Origin: Epiperipatus broadwayi
Taxonomy: Eukaryota > Onychophora > Udeonychophora > Euonychophora > Peripatidae
Assembly (NCBI GenBank): GCA_028023455.1
Contig: JAQFVV010012546.1
Location: 2,532,081-2,596,080, forward strand
Length of the DNA stretch: 64,000 bases
Direction of reading: 5' to 3'
This document shows, one piece after another, positions 1 through 10,384 of the stretch. A program made the position numbers and the translations under genes. How positions within the stretch are numbered: the first letter of the stretch is position 1; the number at the start of each line of letters is the position of its first letter. Below the pieces are notes generated by a model, which saw nothing but the letters and a program-made list of their open reading frames with translations, was not told where the DNA came from and ran no database searches.

Positions 1-970
1 TTTCTATTCTTTATCAAATAAATTCTTTTATTAAGTGATTAACGAAGTTTTTCTCTTATTGATTTACACTAACTGAATCGTTCAAATGAACCAAATAATT
101 ATGAAAAAAATAAAGCGATTTAATTAAGCATTGAACTAAGCCTGACTAGACTGGTTTAAGTAAACATGCATTTCAAATACTTTGATTCATTAAAGCTAAT
201 TTTATGTTTGAAATAATTACTGAATAAAAAATATTTTGATTTAAAAATAAATTTGACTTACTGATGACAACATTATTATTATTAATTATTTGGAAGTAAA
301 ATCATTTAAATATAAATACTATTGCAATTTTGCCTTTTATTCAAACATATCTATATAATACATACTAAAATAACACATATCAGTTTGTTCTTTGCCCATA
401 TGGTTAAGATATTTGAATTTAGGTAGTAAATAGCGTGTGTATATTTTCTTTTGAAAAAAAAAAAAGAAACTGTAGGTTGATTCATTCAAAATTATATAAA
501 AAAAAACAACAACATGGAAATATACTAATTAGGTAAATAGTGTAAATATACCAACATGTAACCTTGAGAAAAACATTATCATAAATTTTCTGAAAATTAA
601 TGTGTATTATTTATGTGCATATAGAGATATATAGCTAACAATGTATATTATCCTAAAATAGGAATTACTTATTTCATTTGCAATATATATGTTGTAGTCA
701 TTTATGAAGTTGAGCTATAAATATACATCTTGTTTATTTAGATATCATAATTTGAAGCTTGCAATAGAAAATCGAAATATAAAATATTGAAAAATTATAA
801 CAGCATTTATATTAAAAAGTGGCCTTGCCAAAAGCAGAAAGTCATTTTTGTTAAAAATTTGGTTTATAGATAAAATGTTTTCCTCTTTAATAAGCTAAAT
901 GAGATCTTGGTGTTTTTGTAATCTAGATATATCATATCACTTTCCATTTGTTTGCTTGGGTATATATGTA
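1..970. other. A+T-rich intergenic DNA, nothing recognised
   Basis: Only short A- and T-runs and low-complexity sequence are seen. No reading frame, RNA gene or repeat boundary could be supported on either strand. Confidence 0.6.
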
Positions 971-1212
971 TAACCACTAGAAACCATTCGACATTTAGAC
1001 AATCCCAATATAGATAACAATCAACAATCTCAAACTGTTGTCAAGGTAACCATAACAGTTAGAGACTACCAATATAGATAATAATCAACAATCTCAAACT
1101 GTTGTCAAGGTAACCTCTTTTTTTGTTAAAAGGTTACTTTGACAGCAGTTTGAGATTGTTGATTGTTAACTATATTGTCATTGTCTAAGAGTTGACTGGT
1201 TTCTAATAGTTA
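971..1212. mobile_element. MITE-like inverted-repeat element (family M1)
   Basis: Two arms of about 80 bp are inverted copies. The left arm starts AACCACTAGAAACCA and runs to GTCAAGGTAACC; the right arm runs from GGTTACTTTGACAGC to CTGGTTTCTAATAG. The inner part of the left arm (CAACAATCTCAAACTG to GTAACC) is repeated once more at about 1082-1123. There is no coding capacity. Partial copies lie at 30549-30640 and 35068-35150. The structure fits a non-autonomous DNA transposon, but no target-site duplication was confirmed, so the superfamily is not assigned. Confidence 0.75.
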
Positions 1213-2065
1213 CTTATAAACTCAATTAGTCATGAGCATAATTACACTTATTATTTAATATATATGAAAGTAATCCATGCCTATTAAATACCAAGAATCT
1301 TCGATCAGCTATCAAGACAACCTTTTATTATTGGCCATCCCATTTTTTCATTAATAATAGATTGGTTTGAAAGCATATTGAATGTTCATGATGTTGATTA
1401 GGTATGAGCTGCTTAAATGTATGTATATGTATATATATAATATTTAATGTTTTCACAGTAATATGATGTAAACAGAGTATTTTTGTGTTAAACTATGTAT
1501 TATTTTGTATTACTTCCAATGTTTCAACAAAATAACATCTGTCAAAAAAGGTCAAGTTTTTAAAGAAAAAATATTAGATCTCAATTAGTAATGAGATTGA
1601 GTGTGAACTAAAGAATTAGATTAGTCACAAGTCTGCTTTTGATAATGCTAAACTTATCAATCTGGGAAAATTATAATTTGGATTACTATGAGGGAATCTA
1701 TTAACATATTATAAATACCAACAGGTTTAACTACTTCAGCTTCAAGCCGCCATATTGAACTTTTTAAAATACTGGCCTGATACACAATTTTCACAATAAC
1801 TTCAGTTTGAATTATGTTAGAGCAAAAACAATTACATTGCTAGAAACTAGAAAAACTAAGGAAAACAATAAGCATAAAATAAATAGTGATAACTATATAA
1901 AAAATAAGGAAAAAAAGAAATTTTCACAACCGAAATAATTATTATTTTATTGTTTGTTCATAATTTGGAAATTAACATTAACTAAAATGCAAATTACATC
2001 TTCAGTGATAATTTCTTTGTATTCCTCACAAAAAAATCTTTCTAAAGATATATAATAAGTCTTAC
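1213..2065. other. Intergenic or intronic A+T-rich DNA
   Basis: No repeat or coding signal was recognised. If the exon at 2066-2161 is real, this is downstream intron on the minus strand; no acceptor-flanked open exon was found inside it. Confidence 0.4.
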
Positions 2066-2161
2066 CTGAGATAATCCATAGCTTTACAATGTCCGAAAAT
2101 GTTCCTATAAGAGTTCTTCATTTTTATCTTCTACCCCAACTGTTGCAAATTGTCAAGGCGC
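2066..2161 (-). CDS. Candidate internal exon with a start codon (partial, host gene unknown)
   Basis: On the minus strand a 96-nt block lies between a polypyrimidine acceptor (CTCTTTTCTTCCAG) and a donor (CTCAG then GTAAGAC). Inside it an ATG opens MKNSYRNIFGHCKAMDYL and stays open into the donor, so this could be the first coding exon behind a 5' untranslated exon at about 3147-3690. The sequence before the ATG contains a stop in the frame entering from the upstream exon, as expected for a 5' UTR. The product is not recognised and no further coding exon was found before the window edge. It may equally be a non-coding RNA exon or chance splice signals. Confidence 0.4.
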
Positions 2162-3146
2162 CTGGAAGAAAAGAGTTCTCCCTAATAAAAGATAAAAATA
2201 AAAAAATTAAAATTCTAACAGAATATAAAAATAATGAAGGAAGTGGAAATATTATTACTTACCATTATAAATACAATAAAAAAATAAAATGTCATACATC
2301 ATCATCATCATAGTACAGGTATATGTATATTATAAAAGTGGTGTATATGTATGAATCATGAAAGTTCTGCTAATGGTTATGGGAAAACTCAAAAGCCTGT
2401 TAAACAAGATGCACTATTTTGATTTTAGACTTTGGATAAACCAACCTTGTTTATAACATCATCATCATACTGAATAATCATTGCCAATACAGAAAACAAT
2501 TTACAAATTTCTCATTTCAAGAGGCAGACAATGATTACTAAAAAGGTTCTATGGCAGATATTTATATAAAAAATGTTTATATTCTACCTCTTCCAAGATA
2601 CGTCTTCCAGAGAAGCATACCTGTTCATATATGCTAATATAAATATGCAAAATATTTCATCTGCCAGATCTTGTTTACCAATTGGAAAAAGTAATCAGTA
2701 ATGAAGCTGAAACAAAATTCTAATAAGGAAGGCAATCAGGCAGTCTATGCCTATAAAGTATAAAATGAAGTTAGTAAAAAAACAAGTTAATAAAACAACA
2801 AATAAAAACTAAATTAGTAAAACAAAAACAATGAAAACCAGTTAGTAAAACAAAAATTAGTAAAAACAGAAAAAATACTGCATTATATACAATCAATTTG
2901 CTAGAGAGGAATAAATTGTAAATAGTCTTGAATCAGTGTGTCAACCATTCATCCATTGTGCTGATAGCTAAAACAAACCAACAAAAAAAAACAATAATAA
3001 AAACATTACCTTTCATATACTACCTATCACAGAGTAAAAAACAGCAGTCATTTTTCCTGAGGCATATTTATTAGTATTTCTTCGATAATAGTTGATAAAA
3101 GTTTTTTATCAAATAACATTAAAAAAATCTAAAATTGAATACTTAC
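2162..3146 (-). other. Putative intron of the minus-strand transcript
   Basis: It begins with GTAAGTATT at 3146-3138 and ends with the pyrimidine-rich TTCTTCCAG next to 2161, both close to metazoan consensus. The interior is A-rich with repeated AGTAAAACAAAA-type units near 2770-2850. No independent feature is seen in it. Confidence 0.35.
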
Positions 3147-3690
3147 CTACTATAGAAAACTTCAAACCTGGAGTTTTAGTAAAATTCTCTACATTCACAG
3201 GTTTGCAGGTTACGTTCGACACAGTTACTGTTACTAGATGAAGGGCCTCCTTGATATTGTTGGGAATCTTGTTGAGCCTGGTGTATTGATATCATCCAGA
3301 AAGCACCATAGTTTTTTCTTTTTGCTGGTAAAGGGTTTTTCTTCTGATGACAAAAATTTCTTCAAGACACTACAACTAACACTATCCTCGGAGTCAAAGG
3401 GCTTATAAGGACAAATTCATCACCACTGGAATACGATCAGAGGCCATCAGTCCCTTCTTTATTTTCTTTTGTTTCCAATCAACAAATTGGAAAAAATTTT
3501 TAAAAGACCTTATTCGCAAAAAAATTAATAAAAATTTTATTTTTTAACGACAGAAAAGCCACCTACGAAAAGAGAAAAACGAAAAGAGAATAGGAGCCTG
3601 TTTTTCCAATTTCAAACAGAAAACGAACTTCAAAACAACACGCCAGCGACAAACCAGGAAATAAAACTGATGAAGCCCAAAGTAGTCCAG
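3147..3690 (-). other. Candidate 5' exon and upstream region, higher G+C
   Basis: This block is visibly less A+T-rich than its surroundings and ends on the minus strand in a near-perfect donor, TAG then GTAAGT. All three minus-strand frames carry stretches that look coding (for example KKKKLWCFLDDI in one and NNIKEALHLVTVTVSNV in another), but each is broken by stops, so no single product can be called. The second frame runs open into the donor and would continue 12 codons into the 2066-2161 exon before a stop. It may be a 5' UTR exon with short upstream frames, a decayed exon or a non-coding RNA. The 5' boundary is a guess. Confidence 0.35.
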
Positions 3691-4612
3691 CTTTTTTATT
3701 ATCTATTTCTCTTAATATAAATTTGAAATGAAATAATGGTGAAACTGAAGAAAATAATCATTGTGTTAATCAACATTATTTCAATAGTCAACTACTTCAT
3801 GCTTAAACTTAATCTTTACCTCTCACTTAATCTCATTATTATTTGAGATCTAATGGTTCTTTCTTTTAAAACTTGCCCTTAAAAATGGCAAATGTTATTT
3901 CATATGAAATGTTGGGAAGTAATACAAATATTACATATTTTAACCCTAAAAATACTGTCTATATCACTTGATCACTACTGTATGGAGGGTTTTGCCTGTT
4001 TTAACTTTGTTTATATATACATATATTATAAAGTGATCAATGTATCTGATAATTATATGGGTTACAATTGAATATTTTAGATTATCACAGACTCCTCCAT
4101 AGCTTGTTATAAAATTTGAGTTATCCTTCATAACAATTTTTTTCAAGAATTAAATCTTTCTCATCATACATGTATTTTACTGAAATCTCTATACATCTGT
4201 TAAATTAATGATTTGAAACATCTTAACATCCATCCAAAATAATAGACCTTTCTATTTATATGTTTCTATTACACTGTATTTTTGAGTTAGAATAATGTAG
4301 CAATCATATATATATAATAAAGAGCATGCCAATATTTTTAAACAAGCTTATTTTTTTTAATTTTTTTTATATGATAAATGCTATAAGAGAAAGCATTCAA
4401 ATCTTTATCTATGATTGGATGATATATATATATATATATATATATTGTGGTTATTGACTGAGTGGCGAAGGAATTATAAATGTTTTATTAAAGTTTGTTA
4501 CTTAAGATGGCAGAATACGCCGAAGCTGGCTATAGCAAAGAATTTTAATCATTAATTTTATATAGGCATTTTTTAAAGTTTTGTACTTTTTATTCTAGTG
4601 AATATTTTTAAT
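3691..4612. other. Intergenic DNA with a (TA)n tract
   Basis: A (TA)n microsatellite occupies about 4420-4445. The rest shows no gene or repeat that I could support. Confidence 0.5.
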
Positions 4613-5112
4613 ATATATATAGGGACTTTCTGATAGAGATTTTGAATTTTTTCTTTTTGGCACTTATAAAATAAAGCTTGATTAGAGCTATTGGTAAGCA
4701 CCATCTAGTGATCATTTAAATGCAAACTTAAAAGCAAGTTACAAAATTTATGACCTGTTTTATTAATTATTATAAGTGTATCTTTGAAGGCTTTTGTGAT
4801 GCTATATGGTGAAACTGAGCTGAATTAAGACCTATATAGCTATCTGGTTTGTAAGGCTGGATTTGAAAACATTTATGTGTCTGAAAAGTTCAGGCTTTCA
4901 AATTGATAGAAACGTGTGTTATAAGTGCTGACTTTTGAGTTAGTATTTTGGATCTAGTTTTTGGATTCCCAGCGGTGAGACATAAGCTCGAAACCGATTG
5001 ATCTGGAGATAGGGACTTTCCAATAGAGATTTTGAATTCTTTCTCTTTCAGCACTTACAAAATAAAGCTTGATTAGAGCTATTAGTAAACTCCATCTAGT
5101 GATCTTTAAAGG
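4613..5112 (+). mobile_element. Hammerhead-bearing repeat, family B copy 1
   Basis: AGGGACTTTC and about 100 following bases occur at 4621 and again, in the same orientation, at 5011, an offset of 390. Between them lies a unit with a hammerhead-like motif at 4962-5015. The first copy of the repeated segment starts about 8 bases after the position equivalent to the cleavage site and follows directly on a (TA)n tract. The internal segment (about 4790-4960) resembles 38780-38960 and, more distantly, 22155-22260. There is no open frame. The structure fits a non-autonomous retroelement copied from a multimeric or circular hammerhead RNA; the mechanism is inferred. Confidence 0.65.
4962..5015 (+). 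ncRNA. Degenerate hammerhead ribozyme, family B
   Basis: The core reads GCGGUGA at 4972-4978, against CUGGUGA in the sister copy and CUGAUGA in the consensus. Then G79 pairs with C89 and A80 with U88 in a short helix II, followed by GAAA at 4990-4993 and GAUC, with predicted cleavage after 5003. Flanking UUCCCA and UGGAGA form an imperfect helix I. Two core positions are altered, so this copy is probably inactive. Confidence 0.5.
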
Positions 5113-5479
5113 ACAAGCTTCAATTCTCTCCATTCTCCAACTCATCCACCATCCATATCATTGAAAAAACATATATTGGAGATCATTTATCTTTTTCACA
5201 TTTATGTGGTCATGTGTTTCAATTATATAAGATAGGGGGGGGTGACTGAAAGGAGTTTTGAAAGTCAGTGTTCAAATTCCCTTGTATTTAAATATTACAT
5301 ATTTAGCCTGTATAAATGGACATATTAAAGCCCTACATATGAGGCATCAAAGTGAATTAAGAGCAACATGGATATGATAATAATATTAGCTTCAACAAGG
5401 TTTTAAGCATTCCATCATCATATTTTCAATGACATGGTTCGCTGAAGAGTTGGAGAGTAAAAAGGATTGAAGCCTGTGC

Positions 5480-5500
<21 letters not shown>
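5113..5500 (+). mobile_element. Family C repeat fused to the family B copy
   Basis: From 5109 to 5165 the sequence is a minus-orientation family C fragment (AAGCTTCAATTC to CATTGAAAA). At 5171 a plus-orientation family C unit begins, CATATATTGGAGATC, which matches the sequence just after the family C cleavage site. It runs to GAAGCCTGTGCATTATATAT at 5482 and ends in a (TA)n tract. The body includes the landmark GCATTCCATCATCA. Its own hammerhead segment is missing, as the unit stops before it. A switch of orientation and of family inside one block suggests template switching or nested insertion. Confidence 0.55.

Positions 5501-5514
<14 letters not shown>
5483..5514. repeat. (TA)n microsatellite
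   Basis: An uninterrupted TA dinucleotide run at the end of the family C copy. Confidence 0.95.
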
Positions 5515-5516
<2 letters not shown>

Positions 5517-5519
5517 CAA

Positions 5520-5640
5520 AGAAATCAAGTCATATGTCACATGACCTAATTTAACAAGCTTGTATTACAAATGTTACATATAGAGCTCCCAAATATTCTG
5601 CAAAGCTTGTTAAGAGCTTATTTGTGAGCTCTATATATAA
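5520..5640. repeat. Short imperfect hairpin
   Basis: ATAGAGCTC near 5580 and GAGCTCTAT near 5625 are inverted. The left flank (CACATGACCTAATTT to AAGCTTGTA) resembles part of the family D repeat at 27413-27450. It is probably a repeat remnant. Confidence 0.4.
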
Positions 5641-7090
5641 TAAAAATAATACAAATAAAATATTCATTAATTAAAAAATGATTGTAGTACAATAAAAATA
5701 ATAAATATAATGGTAATTAACTATTATATTTGGTAATAAAACTACCAATTCTTCAATATTCATATTCAACAATAAATTAGATTATAAATATTGAAGCAAG
5801 GAAGAAATAAATACTATATGTTTATGATTGATTACTGAAACATTTAAGCTCAAAATTCAAATTGTTATAATTAAGACTTAAATAGTTTATGAAGTATTCA
5901 ACATCCTGTACATTAGTAGGACAAATCACAAGCAGATATATCATAATACATATTTGATCTGCAGTAAAAATCATTTTTGTGTGAACTGGGGTTTCAATAT
6001 TTAGTTATATTGATGAATAAGAGTTTTCCATGAAATGCATGGATAGTAAAAGAGTTTGGCTTTTAAAATTTTATAGTAAGTGAAAATTTATGGTATATAT
6101 ATATATCAATCTTTGGACAATTATGTCTCATATTTGAAAGATTGATTCATTATATACATATATACATATGAAAAAAATGGATTATGCCATGTATTAGTTT
6201 CCTGTATAGAAACATTATTCTATCCAATCACAAAGAATCCTGTTTAAAGTTTATAAAATCTCCGGAAGGATGTTTTTCATCCACTGAAACAGAAAATTTC
6301 TTTGCTGTATTAGATTGCCATTGCTTTGATAAAATTGCATTCATCTTTATCATGGTAAAGGTTGTAATGAAGAACTAACATACAGAAAACTAATACATAA
6401 TAAAATTCCCCAAATTTTTTTTATCTTAAAACCATAAAAATCTTCATTATATACATGTAGTTTATTATGTAAGTTTAAATTTTATGAGTATTCAAATTAA
6501 ACTGGTTTTTGATAATAGTTAATAAAAAAATACTTAATTGATTATAATATCTAAGTGTAAATATATATTGGCGTATATTTATTGAATAATAAATATTGAT
6601 TTTTAATTGAAAGTTTAAATAAAACTATAAATGAAGAATATAGTTTCAATAACTTCATTTGAACATGGATATCTTTTATTTTAAAAACAAGGAGTTGGTG
6701 ACTTATGACATAATACTTATAAAATTATTATTAAACTGTAAAATGGTAAATTATTTTTTACTATAGAGTCTAAACTGAAGATTTAAAAATATTGTTTATT
6801 ATATCAATAAATTTACAATTTAAATGTTTAATAAAACAGCTAATCAGAACTGTAAGAGATGACAAAATAAAAATACACTCAGCCTTCCACGTTTGAGAAG
6901 CTACTATACAAGGAATCACTAAAGCATTATGAGTTTGTATTCATTCCTTTGATTAACAATCAGTTATTTAATATCGTAATTTATAAAAATAATATTTTTT
7001 TAATTGTCGACCATTTTTTAAAGTACCAAATACTTTGTACGCTTATTAATTTCACATCATATAGATGTCATCAATGTGATATCATCTTGC
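5641..7090. other. Intergenic A+T-rich DNA, nothing recognised
   Basis: There are small open frames (one of 64 codons at 6184) but no recognisable protein and no splice context. I see nothing to annotate. Confidence 0.5.
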
Positions 7091-7093
7091 TGT

Positions 7094-7094
<1 letters not shown>

Positions 7095-7173
<79 letters not shown>

Positions 7174-7195
7174 TTATGATGATGATGATGATGAG
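7095..7195. repeat. (AAT)n then (GAT)n trinucleotide microsatellite
   Basis: About 25 units of ATA/AAT run into a short GAT tract. The 67-codon open frame across it, an Asn then Asp homopolymer, is an artefact of the microsatellite. Confidence 0.95.
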
Positions 7196-7199
7196 TTTT

Positions 7200-9120
7200 A
7201 TTATGTAATTAAAACACTTAAAATATATGCAATAATAAAATTTAATTATATAAAATATGACTTATATACATTATTTTAATTCAATAGTCTTCTACTGTAG
7301 TCTGCAATACAATTTTTGAACCATTATGGACAAGGACTGTTTTCCTCTCGAACACAAATAATTTCTGTAAAATATATATATAAATTTTATTGAGTTTGTA
7401 ATTAAAAACAATGTTTCCTATTGCTGATTTAACATTCCCAAAAATAATTTTAAAACCAGTACATTGTCTAATAAATATTTATTACTTAATAAATTATTGT
7501 TTAATATTTTAGTAAATTTAGTAATTTTGATATTTGTCAAGCGGAATTTGTTTCATTGTAAGAGTAAGTTTATTGTCAAAACAATAATTGATCACTTACA
7601 TTATTAAGACTATATCAATCAACTGTAAATTATATTTGTTTAATCTAATTTTTATTTCATTAAGATAATATTTTACTATAAAAAAATAAATATATGTTGA
7701 GCAGTTATATTTTTTTAAAGTGTTTTTAACAGTTTAGCAAAGACAATTCAAAGTTTTATTTGTTAGGCAATTGTAAAAAGACAAATACTGATAACGGAAC
7801 ACAAACTGCACGAAAAATAATTCTGTACAACATGGCTAACTTATTTTTTGTACATGTTTTATTCTAATTCAATAAATTATGATGCAATGATTTGATTGAT
7901 GTAGCAAAATATAAAACAATTATTTAAAAAAAATCACAACGACTTAAATATATTTATGATTAAATACATTTAAGTACAAGTGAGAGCTGTTTTACTTAAT
8001 AATATGCTTAGTTATGCATTCGTAAAATATTTGTTTTTAGTTTCAGGTTTTATTTTAACAGATTTTAAACATTTATTATGTGTTTTAAATCTTGAATAGT
8101 ACATTAATATTTTTCTATGAGAATTTTTATAATGGTATGCTTTTTGAAAAAGATTCTTGAATTATAATACACTTTAGAGAAGCAGTTGACCTCACTTTCT
8201 AAAACACTGTAATTGAAAAGATTTAAAATGTGGATTTAAACAAAAATTATTAAATAAGATAAAAGGATATTGGATTTTTGGAAAATAAACCACAAAAAGA
8301 GGTAAACAAAATATATATACAATCTGCCATATCTATGCAGTGTGATCACAAGTCTTCACACATATATAGAAACCTACTAGTAGTACTAAATTTTAGATTT
8401 TGTGCATTTTAACACTTGCAATTATATATATTTACACATATCATATAAACATTTCCATGATTCAATACCAAAAAATGATCATAATAACTCCTTAAATGCA
8501 AAATGGCTTACTGTACTTTTTTTCAGAAATTCATTTGCTTATATTTTTTATTTAGATTCAACACTTTTTAACACAATATATTACTGTTTATTCTAACATT
8601 CTCATTGTTTATATCTTTTACTTTTTCACTACTTATTATATAATGTGGATTTAACTTCAATGGTTCTGTAGCACTAGGAATACTAATATGGATTTATTTA
8701 TTTATTTATCTTATTAATTATTTATTTTTTATGGAATATCTATCTATTCTGCTTCAAATTATATCTTTTTTTCTAAATGATGTCAATTATTTTTATTTTA
8801 TTATATACTAAATTTATATCCAACCTATGGAAAGGGAATCATTTTTTTTAATTGGATAATTTTTAAAATTTTTTTTTTTTTCAAAGATTTAATGTAAATT
8901 AAACAAAAGATTTTTACATCATATAAATAAATGTGATACATTTACAATTGATAAAAAAATGTTTGGAACATCCCGCTGTTAATAAAGCTAAATTAAAATT
9001 TGTAAATATGTTTGTTACATTGATAAGTAAGTTATATATAGTTAGGTATAGTTTTCTCTATAAATAAAATCCATATTTTGTTATGAATTTGACAATGTTA
9101 CAAAAACAGACAAGTTATGG
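7200..9120. other. Intergenic A+T-rich DNA
   Basis: TTTATTTA-type low complexity occurs near 8690-8720. No gene, RNA or repeat boundary was recognised. Confidence 0.5.
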
Positions 9121-9141
9121 ATTTTATATAATAAGATTATA

Positions 9142-9186
9142 TACTGGAGTGCCTTCTGAATAAAAAAATTCAGAGGGCACTCCAGT
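9142..9186. repeat. Compact hairpin with 18-bp arms
   Basis: ACTGGAGTGCCTTCTGAA and the inverted TTCAGAGGGCACTCCAGT match at 17 of 18 positions around an 8-nt A-rich loop. It is less A+T-rich than its flanks. It could be a tiny foldback element or a structured RNA; there is no other evidence for a function. Confidence 0.7.
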
Positions 9187-9389
9187 AAAGCATTATGGAC
9201 AAACATATATTCAGACAACAGACAAAATAAGTATTAAATAAATAAATAAATAGATAATAGCAGTAGCTTTAGTGGTCATAATAGCAGTACTGGTTGTGGT
9301 AGCAGTAGTAATAAAATACACACTATTTGTTGACCCTAACTGAGTAAATCATAGCACAGGCCTAATTAAAAACATTTACCTGGATTACA

Positions 9390-9900
9390 CTATTGAAGAT
9401 TTTATTAGGCAAATGGAGTCATTTGAAGAAGTTATAAATTTCCACCAGTTCCTATACTTGACAACAGCTATGTATTTAAAGTTAAACTATGAGAAAATAT
9501 ATTTTCCGAAAATATACCCATGCAAATAACAGATCAAAAAGCAACATTATTTTTAACAATTAATGGATTAAAACCTCAATGCTTTCACTGCAAAGAGTGC
9601 AGCCACCTGATAAGCAATTGCTCGAAGCTATACTGCACTCAATGTCATATGAGAGCAACACTCCCCCATAAATGCCCAAAAGAAATAGACAGCACTCCAC
9701 AAACAGAATTGGAAATAAGAAAAAATCAGCATAAATAAAGATGGAAAAACAGCTTCACAAACGTAATCTAAAGATATTTAACAGAAATTTCTGATGTTAA
9801 TATAACACCTCCTTCAAATCTTCTAAACAAAATATTACAAGACATAATGGATATTTTTACTATTTGTCCTGCAGGGATTATAAATAACACTCCACATTAA
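9390..9900 (+). pseudogene. LINE ORF1 remnant with zinc knuckles (LINE copy 1)
   Basis: The frame opened by ATG at 9520 gives 72 codons with GLKPQCFHCKECSHL, a CX2CX4HX4C knuckle (residues about 22-35), followed by a second Cys/His cluster, CTQC then HKC (about 40-53). This is the usual layout of ORF1 (gag-like, RNA-binding) proteins of I/Jockey/Nimb-type non-LTR retrotransposons, where the phrase before the first knuckle is typically '...G.KP.CF.C'. Frame breaks occur before and after it (EDFIRQMESFEEVINF at about 9395 is in another frame). It is decayed and cannot make a full ORF1. Confidence 0.75.
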
Positions 9901-10277
9901 AGAGAAAACCAGGTCACCCTCCAGCAAAACATAAAGAAAAAAAATGAAGGATCCATTAATGGATAGCAGAGATGTAGAACCCCCCTCACAACAATTGAAT
10001 TAAGAGAAAAGCCAAAAATGTAAACAATTGAAAAAACAGTGACACCCCATCAAGAGGTAAATGATACAAATGAAAATGATTTAAAATTTAAAACAACAAC
10101 AACAACATTAAAGCAAGTGAAATCAGATGATATATAAACTAATCAATCTTGCACATCAAAACAATAATCAAGTGCGTAAACATATCTAAACAAATTTATA
10201 TTCTCTGTCAATAATCCATAATTTTATTTTACTATATCTGATTGTTTTATGTAAGGAAATTAATGCATATTAAAAAG

Positions 10278-10290
10278 TGGGGGGGGGGGG
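10278..10290. repeat. Poly-G tract
   Basis: A run of 12-13 G in otherwise A+T-rich DNA, between the two LINE ORF remnants. Confidence 0.9.
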
Positions 10291-10341
10291 GTTAGTTCAA
10301 TGTAATATGATAACTAAATCAATAATGCTGAAGTCTACATT

Positions 10342-10368
10342 ATATATATATATATATATATATATATT
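10342..10368. repeat. (TA)n microsatellite inside LINE copy 1
   Basis: A TA dinucleotide run between the ORF1 and ORF2 remnants. It may have grown after insertion. Confidence 0.9.
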
Positions 10369-10384
10369 ACAAACTCACATTAAA

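Noticed and set aside
3147-3660. LWCFLDDINTP read as a dynein heavy-chain Walker B-like exon
   Set aside because: Only a few residues match, the following residues do not fit dynein and the frame stops soon after.
7076-7279. Asn-rich open frame
   Set aside because: It is the translation of an (AAT)n microsatellite.
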